The notes below the pieces were generated by a model that ran no database searches, had not been told where the DNA came from, and saw nothing but the letters and a program-made list of their open reading frames with translations. The position numbers and the translations under genes are program-made. From positions 62,001-126,000 of the forward strand of contig NZ_JAUPEC010000001.1 in the NCBI RefSeq assembly GCF_030551755.1: DNA of 64,000 nucleotides, written 5' to 3'. The stretch is from Pseudocolwellia sp. AS88. GTDB taxonomy: Bacteria; Pseudomonadota; Gammaproteobacteria; Enterobacterales; Alteromonadaceae. Shown here piece by piece: positions 1 through 9,644 of the stretch. The number at the start of each line of letters is the position of its first letter. Within the stretch, counting starts at the first letter, position 1.

Positions 1-1178
1 AAGAACAGGCAGACAAAGAAGGCTTAGTATTAACTCTGTTAGATATAAATCAAGACAACAGTAGCTTATTATTTGGTGAGATAAACTCCGCACCATTTGT
101 TTATTTTGATTTAGACATACCTGAGCGGCAATGGCGTTTAAATATATCTTTGAAAGAATCTCTATTAAACAGCATTGAATCTCCTGTTGTTGTTAAATGG
201 TTTTTACTCGGTGGATTTTTAGTCAGCTTTTTGATGGCGTTGTCTATTTTTGCATTACAGACCTCAATTATACGTTCAAGGAATATAAAAACATTAAGTC
301 AGGAGCTACAAAATCAAAATGATAAACTTGAATCTAAAGTATTAGAAAGAACTGAATTATTAGAAAATAAGAATCATGAACTTAATGAAACCATTGCAGA
401 GTTAAAGGTTAAACGTGTTGTGATGTCAGGCCTTATCAAAGAATCTATATCAGCCAAGCGAAGTGCTGAAAAGAGAGCGCTTGACTTATCACGTTCAAAC
501 AAAGACCTGGATGATTTTGCTTATATTGCTTCTCATGATTTACAAGCACCACTGCGTGCTATTGACCAACTAGCACAATGGGTAACTGAAGATATAGCTG
601 AAGGGAATTTGGAAGAGGTACCTGAGCACCTTAAATTAATGTGCAGTAGGGTGCGGCGTTTAGAAACTTTATTAAACGACTTGCTTGCTTATTCAAGAAT
701 TAATCGCCAACAATACAAACTCGGTGAAATAGATGTAGCTAAAGTAGTACATGATTTAGTAGAAATAAATGCACCTATAGATAACTTTACTTTAACTATT
801 AAGGGCGTTTTGCCAATATTTGTTACTGCCAACTTACCTTTAGAGCAAGTGTTTAATCATCTTATAAGTAATGCTATTAAACATCATCATCAAGGAGAAG
901 GTCGCATACAAATTTGTTGTGAAGAAGATAATGATTTTTATCATTTTTTTGTAAAAGATGATGGGCCTGGCATAAAGTTAGATTATCATAGTAATATATT
1001 TCAAATGTTTAGAACATTAAAGCCACGAGATGAAACTGAAGGTAGTGGAATGGGTTTAGCATTAGTAAAAAAAATAGTTCAGCGTTTTTCAGGCGATACA
1101 AGCCTTGAGTCAACTGTTGGAGAAGGGTGTACCTTTTCATTTACTTGGCCAAAAACTATAACTACGTTGAATGAGTAA
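1..1178 (+). CDS. Sensor histidine kinase, 5' end outside window
   Basis: The reading frame is open from the left edge (first full codon at 3) and a TTG at 150 is internal, so this is the 3' part of a larger gene. The first ~45 codons look like the end of an extracytoplasmic sensor domain, perhaps CHASE-type. A membrane segment follows (about 190-270), then a coiled coil, a HisKA domain with the H-box SHDLQAPLRAI (about 532-565), and an HATPase domain with N-box NHLISNAIKHH, DDGPGI and GSGMGLALVKK. The kinase core resembles bacteriophytochrome-type kinases. The response regulator 26 bases downstream is its likely partner. Confidence 0.9.
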   Translation, partial: EQADKEGLVLTLLDINQDNSSLLFGEINSAPFVYFDLDIPERQWRLNISLKESLLNSIESPVVVKWFLLGGFLVSFLMALSIFALQTSIIRSRNIKTLSQELQNQNDKLESKVLERTELLENKNHELNETIAELKVKRVVMSGLIKESISAKRSAEKRALDLSRSNKDLDDFAYIASHDLQAPLRAIDQLAQWVTEDIAEGNLEEVPEHLKLMCSRVRRLETLLNDLLAYSRINRQQYKLGEIDVAKVVHDLVEINAPIDNFTLTIKGVLPIFVTANLPLEQVFNHLISNAIKHHHQGEGRIQICCEEDNDFYHFFVKDDGPGIKLDYHSNIFQMFRTLKPRDETEGSGMGLALVKKIVQRFSGDTSLESTVGEGCTFSFTWPKTITTLNE

Positions 1179-1204
1179 ATTTATAAAAAAGGATACGATT
1201 ATAA

Positions 1205-1630
1205 ATGGCGAATAATAAAGAAGTTAGTATTTTGTTAATTGAGGATGATGACATTGACGCTAAAGCAGTGCAGCGTGTTGTAAAAAAACTTAAACTAACT
1301 AATCCAATTATTAGAGCAACTAACGGCGCCGAAGCACTTGAGATACTTCGTAATAAAGAAGTTATCGTAAAGCCTTATATTATATTTCTTGATTTGAATA
1401 TGCCAATTATGGGTGGATTAGAATTTCTTAAAAATATACGTAAAGATGAATACTTGAGAGATTCAATTATTTTTGTTTTAACAACATCTGCCGCTGATGA
1501 AGATAGAGTAGCAGCATATAGTGAGAATATAGCAGGTTATATTGTTAAATCTGATGTGCAAGGTGAGTTTGATAAAGTGCTTAAAATGCTCGACTATTAT
1601 TGGCACATTGTAAGACTTCCTGATTTATAA
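1205..1630 (+). CDS. Single-domain response regulator (CheY/Rcp1-like)
   Basis: A stand-alone receiver domain of 141 residues with no output domain. The acidic pocket is at LLIEDDDID near the N-terminus, the phospho-acceptor Asp is in IIFLDLNMP, the conserved Thr is in FVLTTSA, and the Lys is in GYIVKSD. The layout matches Rcp1-type regulators that pair with phytochrome-like kinases. It sits 26 bases after the kinase gene and is probably cotranscribed with it, acting by protein-protein contact or as a phosphorelay intermediate. A strong hairpin terminator follows at 1688-1744. Confidence 0.9.
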   Translation: MANNKEVSILLIEDDDIDAKAVQRVVKKLKLTNPIIRATNGAEALEILRNKEVIVKPYIIFLDLNMPIMGGLEFLKNIRKDEYLRDSIIFVLTTSAADEDRVAAYSENIAGYIVKSDVQGEFDKVLKMLDYYWHIVRLPDL

Positions 1631-1687
1631 TATAGAATTAGTACAACAGCACTTTGGAACGTTATCAATATACAAAGAGTACAAAAT

Positions 1688-1744
1688 AAAAAGCAAATAG
1701 TTATATTTCTAATTTATCTCAAGAAATAGCACTATTTGCTTTTT
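1688..1744. terminator. Bidirectional intrinsic terminator
   Basis: A 14-base perfect inverted repeat (1688-1701 and 1731-1744) with an A tract on one side and a T tract on the other. Inner arms ATTTCT/AGAAAT extend the stem. It can end the kinase-regulator transcript on the plus strand and the small gene at 1791-2084 on the minus strand. Confidence 0.8.
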
Positions 1745-1790
1745 TATGTTTTAGCATATTTTGCAAGAAACACTTAATAGAGCTTATAAA

Positions 1791-2084
1791 TTAAGCGACA
1801 GCAGATAAAGGCGTATTTTGAATAACTACCGAAAGTTTATCTTGAGATGCTTTTTCAAAAGCTTGCTTAAGAGTATCATTCTCTAAAGAAGCCGTATCTT
1901 CAATTATTCCTTCTTCTTGAATAATAATTTCATCCCAATCTAATTGGTTAAAAAAGGCTTCTATATCTTTAAGTTGTTCCCGTAAGTTCTCATTAGAGCA
2001 AAACATAGTAAATGCGTGTAAGTTGCCTTTTACAAATTGGTTTGTTTCTCCAATATATTCAGCTGAACCACTAATAATTAACAT
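1791..2084 (-). CDS. Hypothetical protein, 97 aa
   Basis: A small acidic soluble protein with no signal peptide or membrane segment and no family I recognise. The N-terminal half (IISGSAEYIGETNQFVKG) may form beta strands; the rest is mostly helical and Glu/Asp-rich. It is preceded by a possible Shine-Dalgarno GGATAA just upstream of the ATG, and its transcript ends at the shared terminator at 1688-1744. The start codon and the terminator support a real gene, but its function is unknown. Confidence 0.6.
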   Translation of the reverse strand: MLIISGSAEYIGETNQFVKGNLHAFTMFCSNENLREQLKDIEAFFNQLDWDEIIIQEEGIIEDTASLENDTLKQAFEKASQDKLSVVIQNTPLSAVA

Positions 2085-2210
2085 AATTTATCCTTATCTG
2101 TTCTGACCACAGTGAAGTGTTAAAGCATGGTCCACATAAAACGGTATAAAACCTAGTACGTAAACGTCAATTTTTTAACAAAATTTAATTCATTAACTAA
2201 TAAGCAGAAA

Positions 2211-2798
2211 TCATTCCATATTTTTATATGAACTATTTTGGTCTTTTATCGCGCTCTGATAAAGATGTGTACCAACAAGTGATAATAAACAATAAGCGGT
2301 AAAATAATAAAAACCTTGTCCAACAAATGAAAGTGTTTCACTACTAATATGTAAATTAAATTTGAAGCCGAACAAAGCCAATTGCTGTGCATTTGATGTT
2401 TCAGTGTGGTTTGTTGATAAAACAGCAAGAAATATCGCAATTACAAATACATCAGCCATTGACCATTTACCAATTGCAGCAACAAAATTAATGATTTTTT
2501 TCTCAATAACTTGTTCTTTATTTAGAAAAGCTAAAGAAACAAGAATCGTTTTAACGACAGGAATACAGATTGAGAAAATAAAAATGAGTAGTGCAACTAA
2601 TATTCGGTTATCAAGAAAAAGTTCTTCTATCGTATTTATCAGTGATAGTTCTTTATCTATTAGTGTTGAAGATAGATTTGCTCCACTAACATCAGCAGTC
2701 ATCTCCATCGACAGTGAAAACATAGGAAGTACAATACCGGGTACAAATAAAAGTAAAGCGAGAAGGTTAATCACAAAGCCGAGTTTTTTCTTAATCAT
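2211..2798 (-). CDS. PqiA-family (paraquat-inducible protein A-like) membrane protein
   Basis: A 195-residue inner-membrane protein with about four hydrophobic segments (near residues 7-28, 66-88, 112-127 and 160-180). The motif GKWSMADVFVIAIF at 110-123 is the family signature of PqiA. It is about half the length of E. coli PqiA, which carries two such modules, so this is a single-module version without the Cys-rich zinc ribbon. Family members work with MCE proteins in envelope lipid transport. No PqiB/MCE gene is adjacent here, so the partner must be elsewhere or absent. Confidence 0.85.
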   Translation of the reverse strand: MIKKKLGFVINLLALLLFVPGIVLPMFSLSMEMTADVSGANLSSTLIDKELSLINTIEELFLDNRILVALLIFIFSICIPVVKTILVSLAFLNKEQVIEKKIINFVAAIGKWSMADVFVIAIFLAVLSTNHTETSNAQQLALFGFKFNLHISSETLSFVGQGFYYFTAYCLLSLVGTHLYQSAIKDQNSSYKNME

Positions 2799-2993
2799 GT
2801 TATAACTTTTAATTAGAACTAAATTTGTAGCTGATTATAACACTCAGCTTTAATGGACCAAATATTTATCAATAGGTGAAATTTGATTATTTTAATTATG
2901 ATTTCGAATTATTGTATCGATACCCTTATAAAAATCACGTAAAATACCAGTAACGAGCTAAATCATAAATTTAGTAAAACATTTAGGAAAATC

Positions 2994-3317
2994 ATGAAAA
3001 AGACATTTACGCTTACACACCCGAAAATTAAATACGATAGACTTATTGATGGCGTTAAGCACGACGTAAAAAAATACGTCAAAAGAGAACGAAATAAGCA
3101 ACTTCCTATCGATGCTGATTTTTGGGATTTTGATTGTAAATTTGGACAAACAGAAAGTGAAGCTGAAGAAGTTCACTTGGCTGAGCTTAATAAACATATT
3201 GATAAAGCAGCAGCTGAAAACTTAACATCTTTCTACATTGAAATAATTGCTAAAGAAGGCTTCAGACAATATAAATCAGATATTGATGAAGACGACGAAG
3301 AAGAAATTGAAGATTAG
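2994..3317 (+). CDS. DUF6172 family protein
   Basis: A 107-residue cytoplasmic protein. The opening [19 protein letters not shown], the basic stretch [10 protein letters not shown], and the block [10 protein letters not shown] are what I recall as typical of the DUF6172 family, whose function is not known. The C-terminus is very acidic ([10 protein letters not shown]). It is followed 26 bases later by the DUF808 gene in the same direction, so the two may be cotranscribed. Confidence 0.8.
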   Translation: MKKTFTLTHPKIKYDRLIDGVKHDVKKYVKRERNKQLPIDADFWDFDCKFGQTESEAEEVHLAELNKHIDKAAAENLTSFYIEIIAKEGFRQYKSDIDEDDEEEIED

Positions 3318-3343
3318 TTACAAATACTAACAGGGAGTTTGTT

Positions 3344-4297
3344 GTGGCAAGTGCTAGTTTATTAACCTTAATTGATGATATTGCATCTATATTGGATGAT
3401 GTTGCAATACTTTCAAAAGTAGCAGCAAAGAAAACCGCTGGGGTTTTAGGTGATGATTTAGCATTAAACGCAGAACAAGTTTCTGGAGTTAAAGCTGACC
3501 GTGAATTACCTGTAGTATGGGCAGTAGCTAAAGGCTCGTTTTTAAATAAACTTATTTTGGTTCCCGCTGCATTAGCTATTAGTGCTTTCGCTCCTCCTTT
3601 AATTACTATTTTATTAGTTATTGGTGGTTTGTTTTTATGTTATGAGGGCGCAGAGAAGGTCATCGAAAAGCTTTTTCATCAAGAATTACATAAGCAAAAA
3701 CATAAAGAAAACATGCATCAAGCTATTCAAAATAATGTTGATTTAGTTGCTTTAGAAAAAGACAAAATTAAAGGAGCTATTCGAACAGACTTCATTTTAT
3801 CGGCTGAAATTGTTGTGATTGTACTAGGTACTTTGCAAGAAACTTCTTTTGAAATGCAAGTGATGGTGTTATCCGCAATGGCGATACTTATCACTGTTGG
3901 TGTTTATGGCTTAGTTGCGGCAATTGTTAAACTTGATGATTTAGGTTTATATCTTTTAAAACAATCTATAAGTGGCTCATTTAGTGCTGTAAATAGAGCT
4001 TTAGGGCGTGGCTTATTAATGTTTGCCCCCTTTTTAATGAAAACTCTAGGAGTAGTAGGCACTATTGCTATGTTCTTAGTAGGTGGCGGTATTATTGTTC
4101 ATAGTATTGGCTTTATTCATCACTTTGTAGAGTCTTTTATATCTTGGTTTAATAGTCTCTTAACTGTCGATATCAAAATGTTGCTTTCTATTATTGTTGA
4201 AGGTTTGATTGGAATAACGGCTGGTTTATTTTTAATTCCTATTATTTCAGGTTTAGCCAAACTAAAAAAAAGTAAAAAACCTGAAATTGAATCTTAA
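3344..4297 (+). CDS. DUF808 family membrane protein (YedI-like)
   Basis: An integral membrane protein of 317 residues starting at GTG, with a purine-rich ribosome site (CAGGGAG) about 7 bases upstream. The N-terminal block [17 protein letters not shown], followed by [17 protein letters not shown], is diagnostic of the DUF808/YedI family. Several long hydrophobic segments follow. The function of the family is not established. The last 11 bases overlap the next gene, which suggests translational coupling. Confidence 0.88.
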   Translation: MASASLLTLIDDIASILDDVAILSKVAAKKTAGVLGDDLALNAEQVSGVKADRELPVVWAVAKGSFLNKLILVPAALAISAFAPPLITILLVIGGLFLCYEGAEKVIEKLFHQELHKQKHKENMHQAIQNNVDLVALEKDKIKGAIRTDFILSAEIVVIVLGTLQETSFEMQVMVLSAMAILITVGVYGLVAAIVKLDDLGLYLLKQSISGSFSAVNRALGRGLLMFAPFLMKTLGVVGTIAMFLVGGGIIVHSIGFIHHFVESFISWFNSLLTVDIKMLLSIIVEGLIGITAGLFLIPIISGLAKLKKSKKPEIES

Positions 4298-4898
4298 AAA
4301 ATATCATAATTATTTAGGCTATATCATGTTATTTCCCTTTATTGCTTGGGCGATAACAGGTGTTTTCTTTTTTATTAAGCCAGGTTACTCTCAGGCTTAT
4401 GAGAGACTTCAAATAACGGGTTACCCAAATATTACGTCATTTCAACCTGCAGCTGATAATGAATGGTCAGAAATTAAAATTATACGTTCTATCCTTGGCG
4501 AACATTTATTAGTAAAAAATAAAGACGATGATTGGATACATTTAAATAAGAAAACGATGGAACTTGTTCAAGCTCCTAGCCCTGTTCAAGTAGAGCTTTT
4601 AATTAAAGATGCTATAAAGCAGCACTCTGAACGCTATGGTGTAATCAATGACGTTGATGGACTGGTAGCTTTAACATCTAACCAAATAAAGATCACTTTA
4701 AACTGGGATAGAATGACGTTACATCAACAAGGACCTGATACTGAGTTCATCGATATGATGTATAGAATTCATTATCTACAATGGACTGGTATTAAAATTA
4801 TCGATAATGTTTTAGGGATTATCGGTTTGGCTTTAATGATTGTTTTAGCTGGGTTCGGCCTGTTGTTGAGTTTTAAACGTTCAACCTCTTCAGAATAA
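4287..4898 (+). CDS. PepSY-associated transmembrane protein
   Basis: A 203-residue protein with a hydrophobic segment near the N-terminus ([19 protein letters not shown]) and another near the C-terminus ([18 protein letters not shown]), separated by a predicted periplasmic domain. The arrangement and the Lys/His-x-x-Leu-Gly opening fit PepSY-type membrane proteins. The start is TTG at 4287 inside the end of the DUF808 gene. A later ATG would delete the conserved first helix, so TTG is preferred. Its role is unknown; homologues often accompany iron or reductase systems. Confidence 0.75.
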   Translation: MNLKKYHNYLGYIMLFPFIAWAITGVFFFIKPGYSQAYERLQITGYPNITSFQPAADNEWSEIKIIRSILGEHLLVKNKDDDWIHLNKKTMELVQAPSPVQVELLIKDAIKQHSERYGVINDVDGLVALTSNQIKITLNWDRMTLHQQGPDTEFIDMMYRIHYLQWTGIKIIDNVLGIIGLALMIVLAGFGLLLSFKRSTSSE

Positions 4899-4969
4899 AT
4901 ATTATAGAAATATCTCCGTTTAACTTAAATAAACGTTAATCATATTCATCACTTATTATGAGAAAATAA

Positions 4970-5707
4970 ATGAACGCAGTTCATAAGCTTTACGAGCATC
5001 GAAAAAGTATTAGTACTACAGTGTACAACTCGAGAGGTTGGAAAGTTAAACGCTGCGAAAAATGCCGAATTGGTTTAACTCACTGTATTTGTGAACTAAC
5101 ACCTAAGGTAAAGAGTAATGCCGGTTTCTTGCTTTTGATGTACGATACCGAAATATTAAAACCAAGTAATACAGGTAAGCTTATTGCTGATGTTGTACCT
5201 GATACTTTTGCTTTTTTATGGTCTAGAACTGAAGAAAATACAGAGCTGTTGAATGTTTTAAATGATGAACAATGGCAACCTTTTGTTGTATTTCCTGAAC
5301 AATATGCAGAACCAGAAAGAGAGGTTTTTAACCAAAGCATTACTACTAATTCGGGTAAGCGCCCATTATTTATTATGTTAGATGGTAGCTGGCGTGAAGC
5401 TAAGAAAATGTTCCGTAAAAGCCCTTATTTAAATCGCTTTCCTGTCGTATCGTTTAATCCTGAAATGACAAACAATGAAAGTCTTATTTCTAGATACCAA
5501 ATTAGGCAAGCCAATGTTTCTAATCAATTTGCTACCGCTGAAGTGGCTGCTAGGGTTTTAGATATGACAGGTGAGTCGGTAAACGCTGAAATTTTAGATT
5601 TATGGTTTGATGTGTTTAACTTTCAATATCGTAAGAGTGTTTGCCAAGCCAATACGGGTAATCCTCATGCTATAGAAGATTACCAAACATACTTAGCAAG
5701 TATATAA
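4970..5707 (+). CDS. tapT: DTW domain tRNA-uridine aminocarboxypropyltransferase (TapT/YfiP-like)
   Basis: Transfers the 3-amino-3-carboxypropyl group of S-adenosylmethionine to uridine 47 in tRNA (acp3U), by homology to E. coli TapT (YfiP). Visible support is the Cys cluster C29-x2-C32 and C39-x-C41, the DTW-type motif DGSW at 138-141 followed by REAKKMFRKSPYL, and a C-terminal RQANVSNQFATAEVAA block. The length of 245 residues fits the family. It converges on cobA with one base between the stop codons, and no terminator is visible between them. Confidence 0.85.
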   Translation: MNAVHKLYEHRKSISTTVYNSRGWKVKRCEKCRIGLTHCICELTPKVKSNAGFLLLMYDTEILKPSNTGKLIADVVPDTFAFLWSRTEENTELLNVLNDEQWQPFVVFPEQYAEPEREVFNQSITTNSGKRPLFIMLDGSWREAKKMFRKSPYLNRFPVVSFNPEMTNNESLISRYQIRQANVSNQFATAEVAARVLDMTGESVNAEILDLWFDVFNFQYRKSVCQANTGNPHAIEDYQTYLASI

Positions 5708-5708
5708 A

Positions 5709-6536
5709 TTAACTTAGGTCAGTTTCTGCTTCTAATAGTCCTGGAGAGCTTAATTGCTTTTTAGTAAGTTGATTAACAACATCACCAATAACAATTAACG
5801 TTGGTGGTTTAATATTATGCTTAACGACTATTTCAGCCAAGGTGTTTAATTTCCCTCTATACACTTGTTGTTCTGGTTGAGTCCCTTTAAAAATAAGTGC
5901 AGCAGGCGTATCAGCCTTTTTACCATGTTCAATAAGCTTTGAAGCTATTATTGGAAGGGTATTGATACCCATATAAAACACAATTGTTTGTGCATTTGAG
6001 GTTAAGCTGTCCCAAGGTAAATTTAGTTCACCGTTATTTTCCATATGCCCCGTTATGAAAGTACAGCCTTGAGCAACACCTCTATGCGTTAAAGGAATGC
6101 CTGCATAAGTAGTGCATCCTGAAGCCGCGGTTATGCCAGGACATAAATGGCAATTAATTCCTTGAGAGAGGGCATATTCTGCTTCCTCTCCACCTCGACC
6201 AAAGATAAAAGGATCACCACCTTTTAATCGTAAAACACGCTTACCTAACTTAGCCTGTTCAACTAATAACTCATTAATCTTATCTTGCGGTACTGAATGT
6301 TTTGCCTGTTTTTTTCCAACATAAAAACGTTCAGAGTCTTCAGGCAACAAATTAAGAATATCTTGGCTAACCAAGCGATCGTAAATAGTCACTTCGGCCT
6401 GTTGAATAAAACGTAAGGCTCTTAGTGTTAATAGTTCCGGATCACCTGGTCCAGCACCAACAAGTGCAACCTCGCCAGAATTTAAAACAGCTTTACTATT
6501 AAATGTGATATTAGAATCATTTTCATTAATGATCAT
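5709..6536 (-). CDS. cobA: Uroporphyrinogen-III C-methyltransferase
   Basis: SAM-dependent methylation of uroporphyrinogen III at C2 and C7 to give precorrin-2, the branch point to sirohaem and cobalamin. The 275-residue protein carries ALVGAGPGDPELLTLRAL near the N-terminus, VTIYDRLVS, RLKGGDPFIFGRGGEEA, and CPGITAASG, which are the core motifs of the family. It is the single-domain enzyme, not a CysG fusion, so the oxidase/chelatase steps must be encoded elsewhere. No nitrite or sulphite reductase gene is adjacent. Confidence 0.93.
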   Translation of the reverse strand: MIINENDSNITFNSKAVLNSGEVALVGAGPGDPELLTLRALRFIQQAEVTIYDRLVSQDILNLLPEDSERFYVGKKQAKHSVPQDKINELLVEQAKLGKRVLRLKGGDPFIFGRGGEEAEYALSQGINCHLCPGITAASGCTTYAGIPLTHRGVAQGCTFITGHMENNGELNLPWDSLTSNAQTIVFYMGINTLPIIASKLIEHGKKADTPAALIFKGTQPEQQVYRGKLNTLAEIVVKHNIKPPTLIVIGDVVNQLTKKQLSSPGLLEAETDLS

Positions 6537-6713
6537 TGGTGACCTTATATAAGATAGTGAGGTTGGATCTGGTGTGAACTTAGCTAGGCTAATTTATGAA
6601 TGGATAATATCACTTTAAGTAAAAGTATAAAAAAACTCTTTTATATTATTATATAAAAATATCATCTATAAAAAAGTCTTTATAGCATTTTAAGTTATTA
6701 CTTGAGGAGGAGT

Positions 6714-6741
6714 AAAGTCTACGTTGTAACACGTAGACTTT
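6714..6741. repeat. Perfect hairpin downstream of prsT-like gene
   Basis: An 11-base inverted repeat (6714-6724 and 6731-6741) with a six-base loop. It lies just beyond the stop codon of the minus-strand gene at 6748. On the minus strand no T run follows the stem, so it may be a transcript-stabilising hairpin or a weak terminator rather than a classic one. Confidence 0.5.
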
Positions 6742-6747
6742 GACTTT

Positions 6748-9513
6748 TTAAAGAGAGTTAAGGAGGTTTTGTGCGTCTTCTCTTTCTGAGAATTTAGCTT
6801 TGTGTCTTAAAGCTTGTCTTAATTCTCGTTTGGCTTCTTCTATGCGATTTAATTTAGCTAAAGCATAACCAATGTGATAATTAATTGAAGGATTGTTAGA
6901 GTCAATTGAATAAGCGTTTCGTAGTATAGATAAGCTTTCATCGAACTTATTGTTTAAGCTTAGTATCCAACCATAAGTATCTATAATCGCCGATGAATTT
7001 TTATTTAACTCCATTGATTCTTTTGAATATTCTTCCGCTTTATTTAAATCGGTAGCTATGTAAATATTAGCTAAATTATTGAGCACAGCGGCTCTGTTTT
7101 TTAAGTTTTTAACATCAGCTAACATTTCGTAATGAGTTTTAGCTTCTTGTGTTTTACCGTTATTTAAAAGGTAATCAGCATAAACGGAACGCATTAAGTA
7201 ATTGTTAGGATTTTTATCTAAAAGGCTAATTAATGTTGTTTTAAAGCTTTGTTCTTCAACCTTAGCTAATGCTAGTTGATAGGACTTTAATAAAACTATA
7301 TGAAAGTTGTTATCATGATTTAAAGCTTTTAAATAAAGCTTTTGAGCTTCGATTTTATCACCTTGCTTAAGAGAGAGATCACCTTTAAGCATTAATATAT
7401 TCGGATCACTCTTATTTGTTTTTTCTAGATGTATAAGAATAGTATTAGCATTTGTGAATTCACCTGTATCTATTTCTAGTTTTACTAATGAACGTTGAAT
7501 AAATATATTGTCAGGTTCTATTGATAAAGCTTTCTCTAAACTTTGCTTAGCACCGGCTAAATCATTTGCTTGGATTTGCATTTGGCTTACTGAAAACATT
7601 TCTCTTGGACTTGTTACAACACCAAACAGTATTTGTAATTGTTTCTTGGCATTGCCTAAGTCTCCTAAACCAATATAAATTAAGGCCTTCATTCTTATAT
7701 ATTTGGTATTTAAGAAACTAAGCTTGCTAAGCCTATCAACTTGTTCAAGAGCATCTTCATATTTTTCTTGCTGGTAATTAATTTCCATCAATACTTCTAG
7801 AGCCGGGATATAAGTAGAGTTTTTATCTATAATTTTATTAAGTGTTGTTTTAGCGCTTTCTATATCTCCCATATTTTTATCAATTTTTGCTTTAAGTACT
7901 TGCAACGAAATATTATCAGGTTGGACTTCAAGTAAACGTGTTGCAATATTGTTTGCTTCTTCTAGATTAGATAATGCTGCATTTGCTGTAGCAGTATTAA
8001 ATAAAGCACTGAAATTATTAGGTTGTAACTCTATAATCTTAGATAAAATCGAAAGAGCTTCAGTCCACTTGTTTTGTTGTAACAATAAACTCGCTTTAAA
8101 ACTTAAATAATCCGTATTGGCTTTATTGAGTGTAAGTAGTTCATTTGCAATCTTATGAGCTTCAACTAGTTGATTGTTTGAAGAGAGTAATAAACCTTTT
8201 GTTAAATAATAAGTTGATGAGAATTTTTCTGGTTTGTTGTCTTCTAATAATGTTAAGGCTTTATCAATTTGGTTACTTTTAGCTAAAAGGTTAGCTTTAG
8301 CTAAAGTGAAATTCAGGTGTTTACCATAAGTATTTTCTAACGGTTCTAATATTTGTTGGGCTTTATAGACTTTATTGTTATTCAGGTACAGCTCAAATAA
8401 CCTCAATGAAAGTTCTAAATTGTTTTTAATTATTTTGGTTTTACTTTCAAGTAATTCAAATGCTTTAGCTTCTTGATTTTGACTTAAATAGATATCTACC
8501 AGCAGGCTTATCCCACTTAAATCTTGAGGTTGTTCTTGAACATAAAACTGTAGTTCTTTTTGAGCAAGCTCTAAGTTATTTTGTAAATATGCCGCAGTAC
8601 CAGCCACAAGAGCAAAAGATACATTACTATTTCTTTGTTTATCACTTAATAATGAGAGTTTTTGACTAATATCAACAAGAATTTGGTTTGCTTCATCCTC
8701 TCTAGATGTGTAGCTAAACAATCGACTTTTAAGTAGTTTCGCGAATGGGTCTTCAGGTGTGTCTTTTAAAATTTCATCCACTAAAGCCAATGCTTCATTG
8801 GTTCGTTTTGCACTAGCATAAGCATTAGCTAATGCTCTTTGGATAAATGGATCATTTGGATTAAGATCATAGCCTTGTTTATAAGCTTTAAGTGCCAATT
8901 CGTTTTCTGATTTACTTTCATGAAGTTGCCCTTTTAGATTCCAAACACGACTATCGTCAGGAAATAATATAAGTGCTTTAGCTATTAGGTTTTCTGCATC
9001 AGTTGTATTATTTTGAGATAACAGGTGGGCAGCAAGGGCACCAATTGTTCGTAAATTATTTGGAGAGAGTTCGTAGGCTTTTTTATAAAATAATTCGGCA
9101 TTATCGCTATCTAACATGACCGAATATGCGTTACCTGATAATAAAAAAGTTGTTAACTTGCTTTCTGGTGTCAGACTCTTATTTGTTGCAAGCTGCAGTA
9201 CCTCATCAAACTTACTTGTTAACATTAGGGCGCTAGTAAGATCGTTAAGTATAAAGTTTATATCTGCGCCTCTATGTAAAGCTTCTTGTAACACCTCTAT
9301 TCCTTCGAGGTAAAGCCCTTTTTTTAGTAAAACTCTTCCCATTAAAATAATAGCTGGTAAGTTATCTTCATCATCCTTCAGGACATTTTTTAGATGGATA
9401 TAAGCGTCATCAACATTATTTGTATTATAGGATGTGAGTGCCTTTTCGAAATCGTTAAAAGCATAAGTATTTAAAGAAACTAGTAATGTAGATACTATCA
9501 GTAATGAACGCAT
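6748..9513 (-). CDS. prsT: PEP-CTERM system TPR protein (PrsT-like)
   Basis: A 921-residue secreted protein made almost entirely of tetratricopeptide repeats, with a signal peptide (MRSLLIVSTLLVSLNTYA). Length and repeat layout match PrsT, the TPR protein that accompanies the PEP-CTERM/exosortase (EpsH/XrtA) export and exopolysaccharide system. Family members are usually lipoproteins, but no Cys follows the signal peptide here, so this copy looks periplasmic and soluble. It lies directly downstream of a PEP-CTERM substrate gene on the same strand but is separated from it by a terminator. No exosortase or prsK/prsR gene is in the window. Confidence 0.82.
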   Translation of the reverse strand: MRSLLIVSTLLVSLNTYAFNDFEKALTSYNTNNVDDAYIHLKNVLKDDEDNLPAIILMGRVLLKKGLYLEGIEVLQEALHRGADINFILNDLTSALMLTSKFDEVLQLATNKSLTPESKLTTFLLSGNAYSVMLDSDNAELFYKKAYELSPNNLRTIGALAAHLLSQNNTTDAENLIAKALILFPDDSRVWNLKGQLHESKSENELALKAYKQGYDLNPNDPFIQRALANAYASAKRTNEALALVDEILKDTPEDPFAKLLKSRLFSYTSREDEANQILVDISQKLSLLSDKQRNSNVSFALVAGTAAYLQNNLELAQKELQFYVQEQPQDLSGISLLVDIYLSQNQEAKAFELLESKTKIIKNNLELSLRLFELYLNNNKVYKAQQILEPLENTYGKHLNFTLAKANLLAKSNQIDKALTLLEDNKPEKFSSTYYLTKGLLLSSNNQLVEAHKIANELLTLNKANTDYLSFKASLLLQQNKWTEALSILSKIIELQPNNFSALFNTATANAALSNLEEANNIATRLLEVQPDNISLQVLKAKIDKNMGDIESAKTTLNKIIDKNSTYIPALEVLMEINYQQEKYEDALEQVDRLSKLSFLNTKYIRMKALIYIGLGDLGNAKKQLQILFGVVTSPREMFSVSQMQIQANDLAGAKQSLEKALSIEPDNIFIQRSLVKLEIDTGEFTNANTILIHLEKTNKSDPNILMLKGDLSLKQGDKIEAQKLYLKALNHDNNFHIVLLKSYQLALAKVEEQSFKTTLISLLDKNPNNYLMRSVYADYLLNNGKTQEAKTHYEMLADVKNLKNRAAVLNNLANIYIATDLNKAEEYSKESMELNKNSSAIIDTYGWILSLNNKFDESLSILRNAYSIDSNNPSINYHIGYALAKLNRIEEAKRELRQALRHKAKFSEREDAQNLLNSL

Positions 9514-9596
9514 ATTTATCCAATTTGGGGTAATAAGTAATAAGGCTGAAGCAATTGCTGTTTAGCGAAGCGAACAATATAACTTAAATTAAGGTA

Positions 9597-9627
9597 AAAA
9601 AAAAAGATGGCATAGCCATCTTTTTTT
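9597..9627. terminator. Intrinsic terminator after PEP-CTERM gene
   Basis: A stem GATGGC/GCCATC with a three-base loop (9606-9620), extended by a long A tract on the left and seven T on the right. It ends the minus-strand PEP-CTERM transcript and separates it from the prsT-like gene. Confidence 0.85.
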
Positions 9628-9644
9628 GATAAATAATTTACTTA

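Noticed and set aside
2362-2805. 147-residue plus-strand frame opposite the PqiA-like gene
   Set aside because: It is the antisense reading of a clear membrane protein and has no recognisable features.
6537-6713. Cobalamin or other riboswitch upstream of cobA
   Set aside because: No conserved B12-box or multi-stem pattern is visible in this short AT-rich gap.
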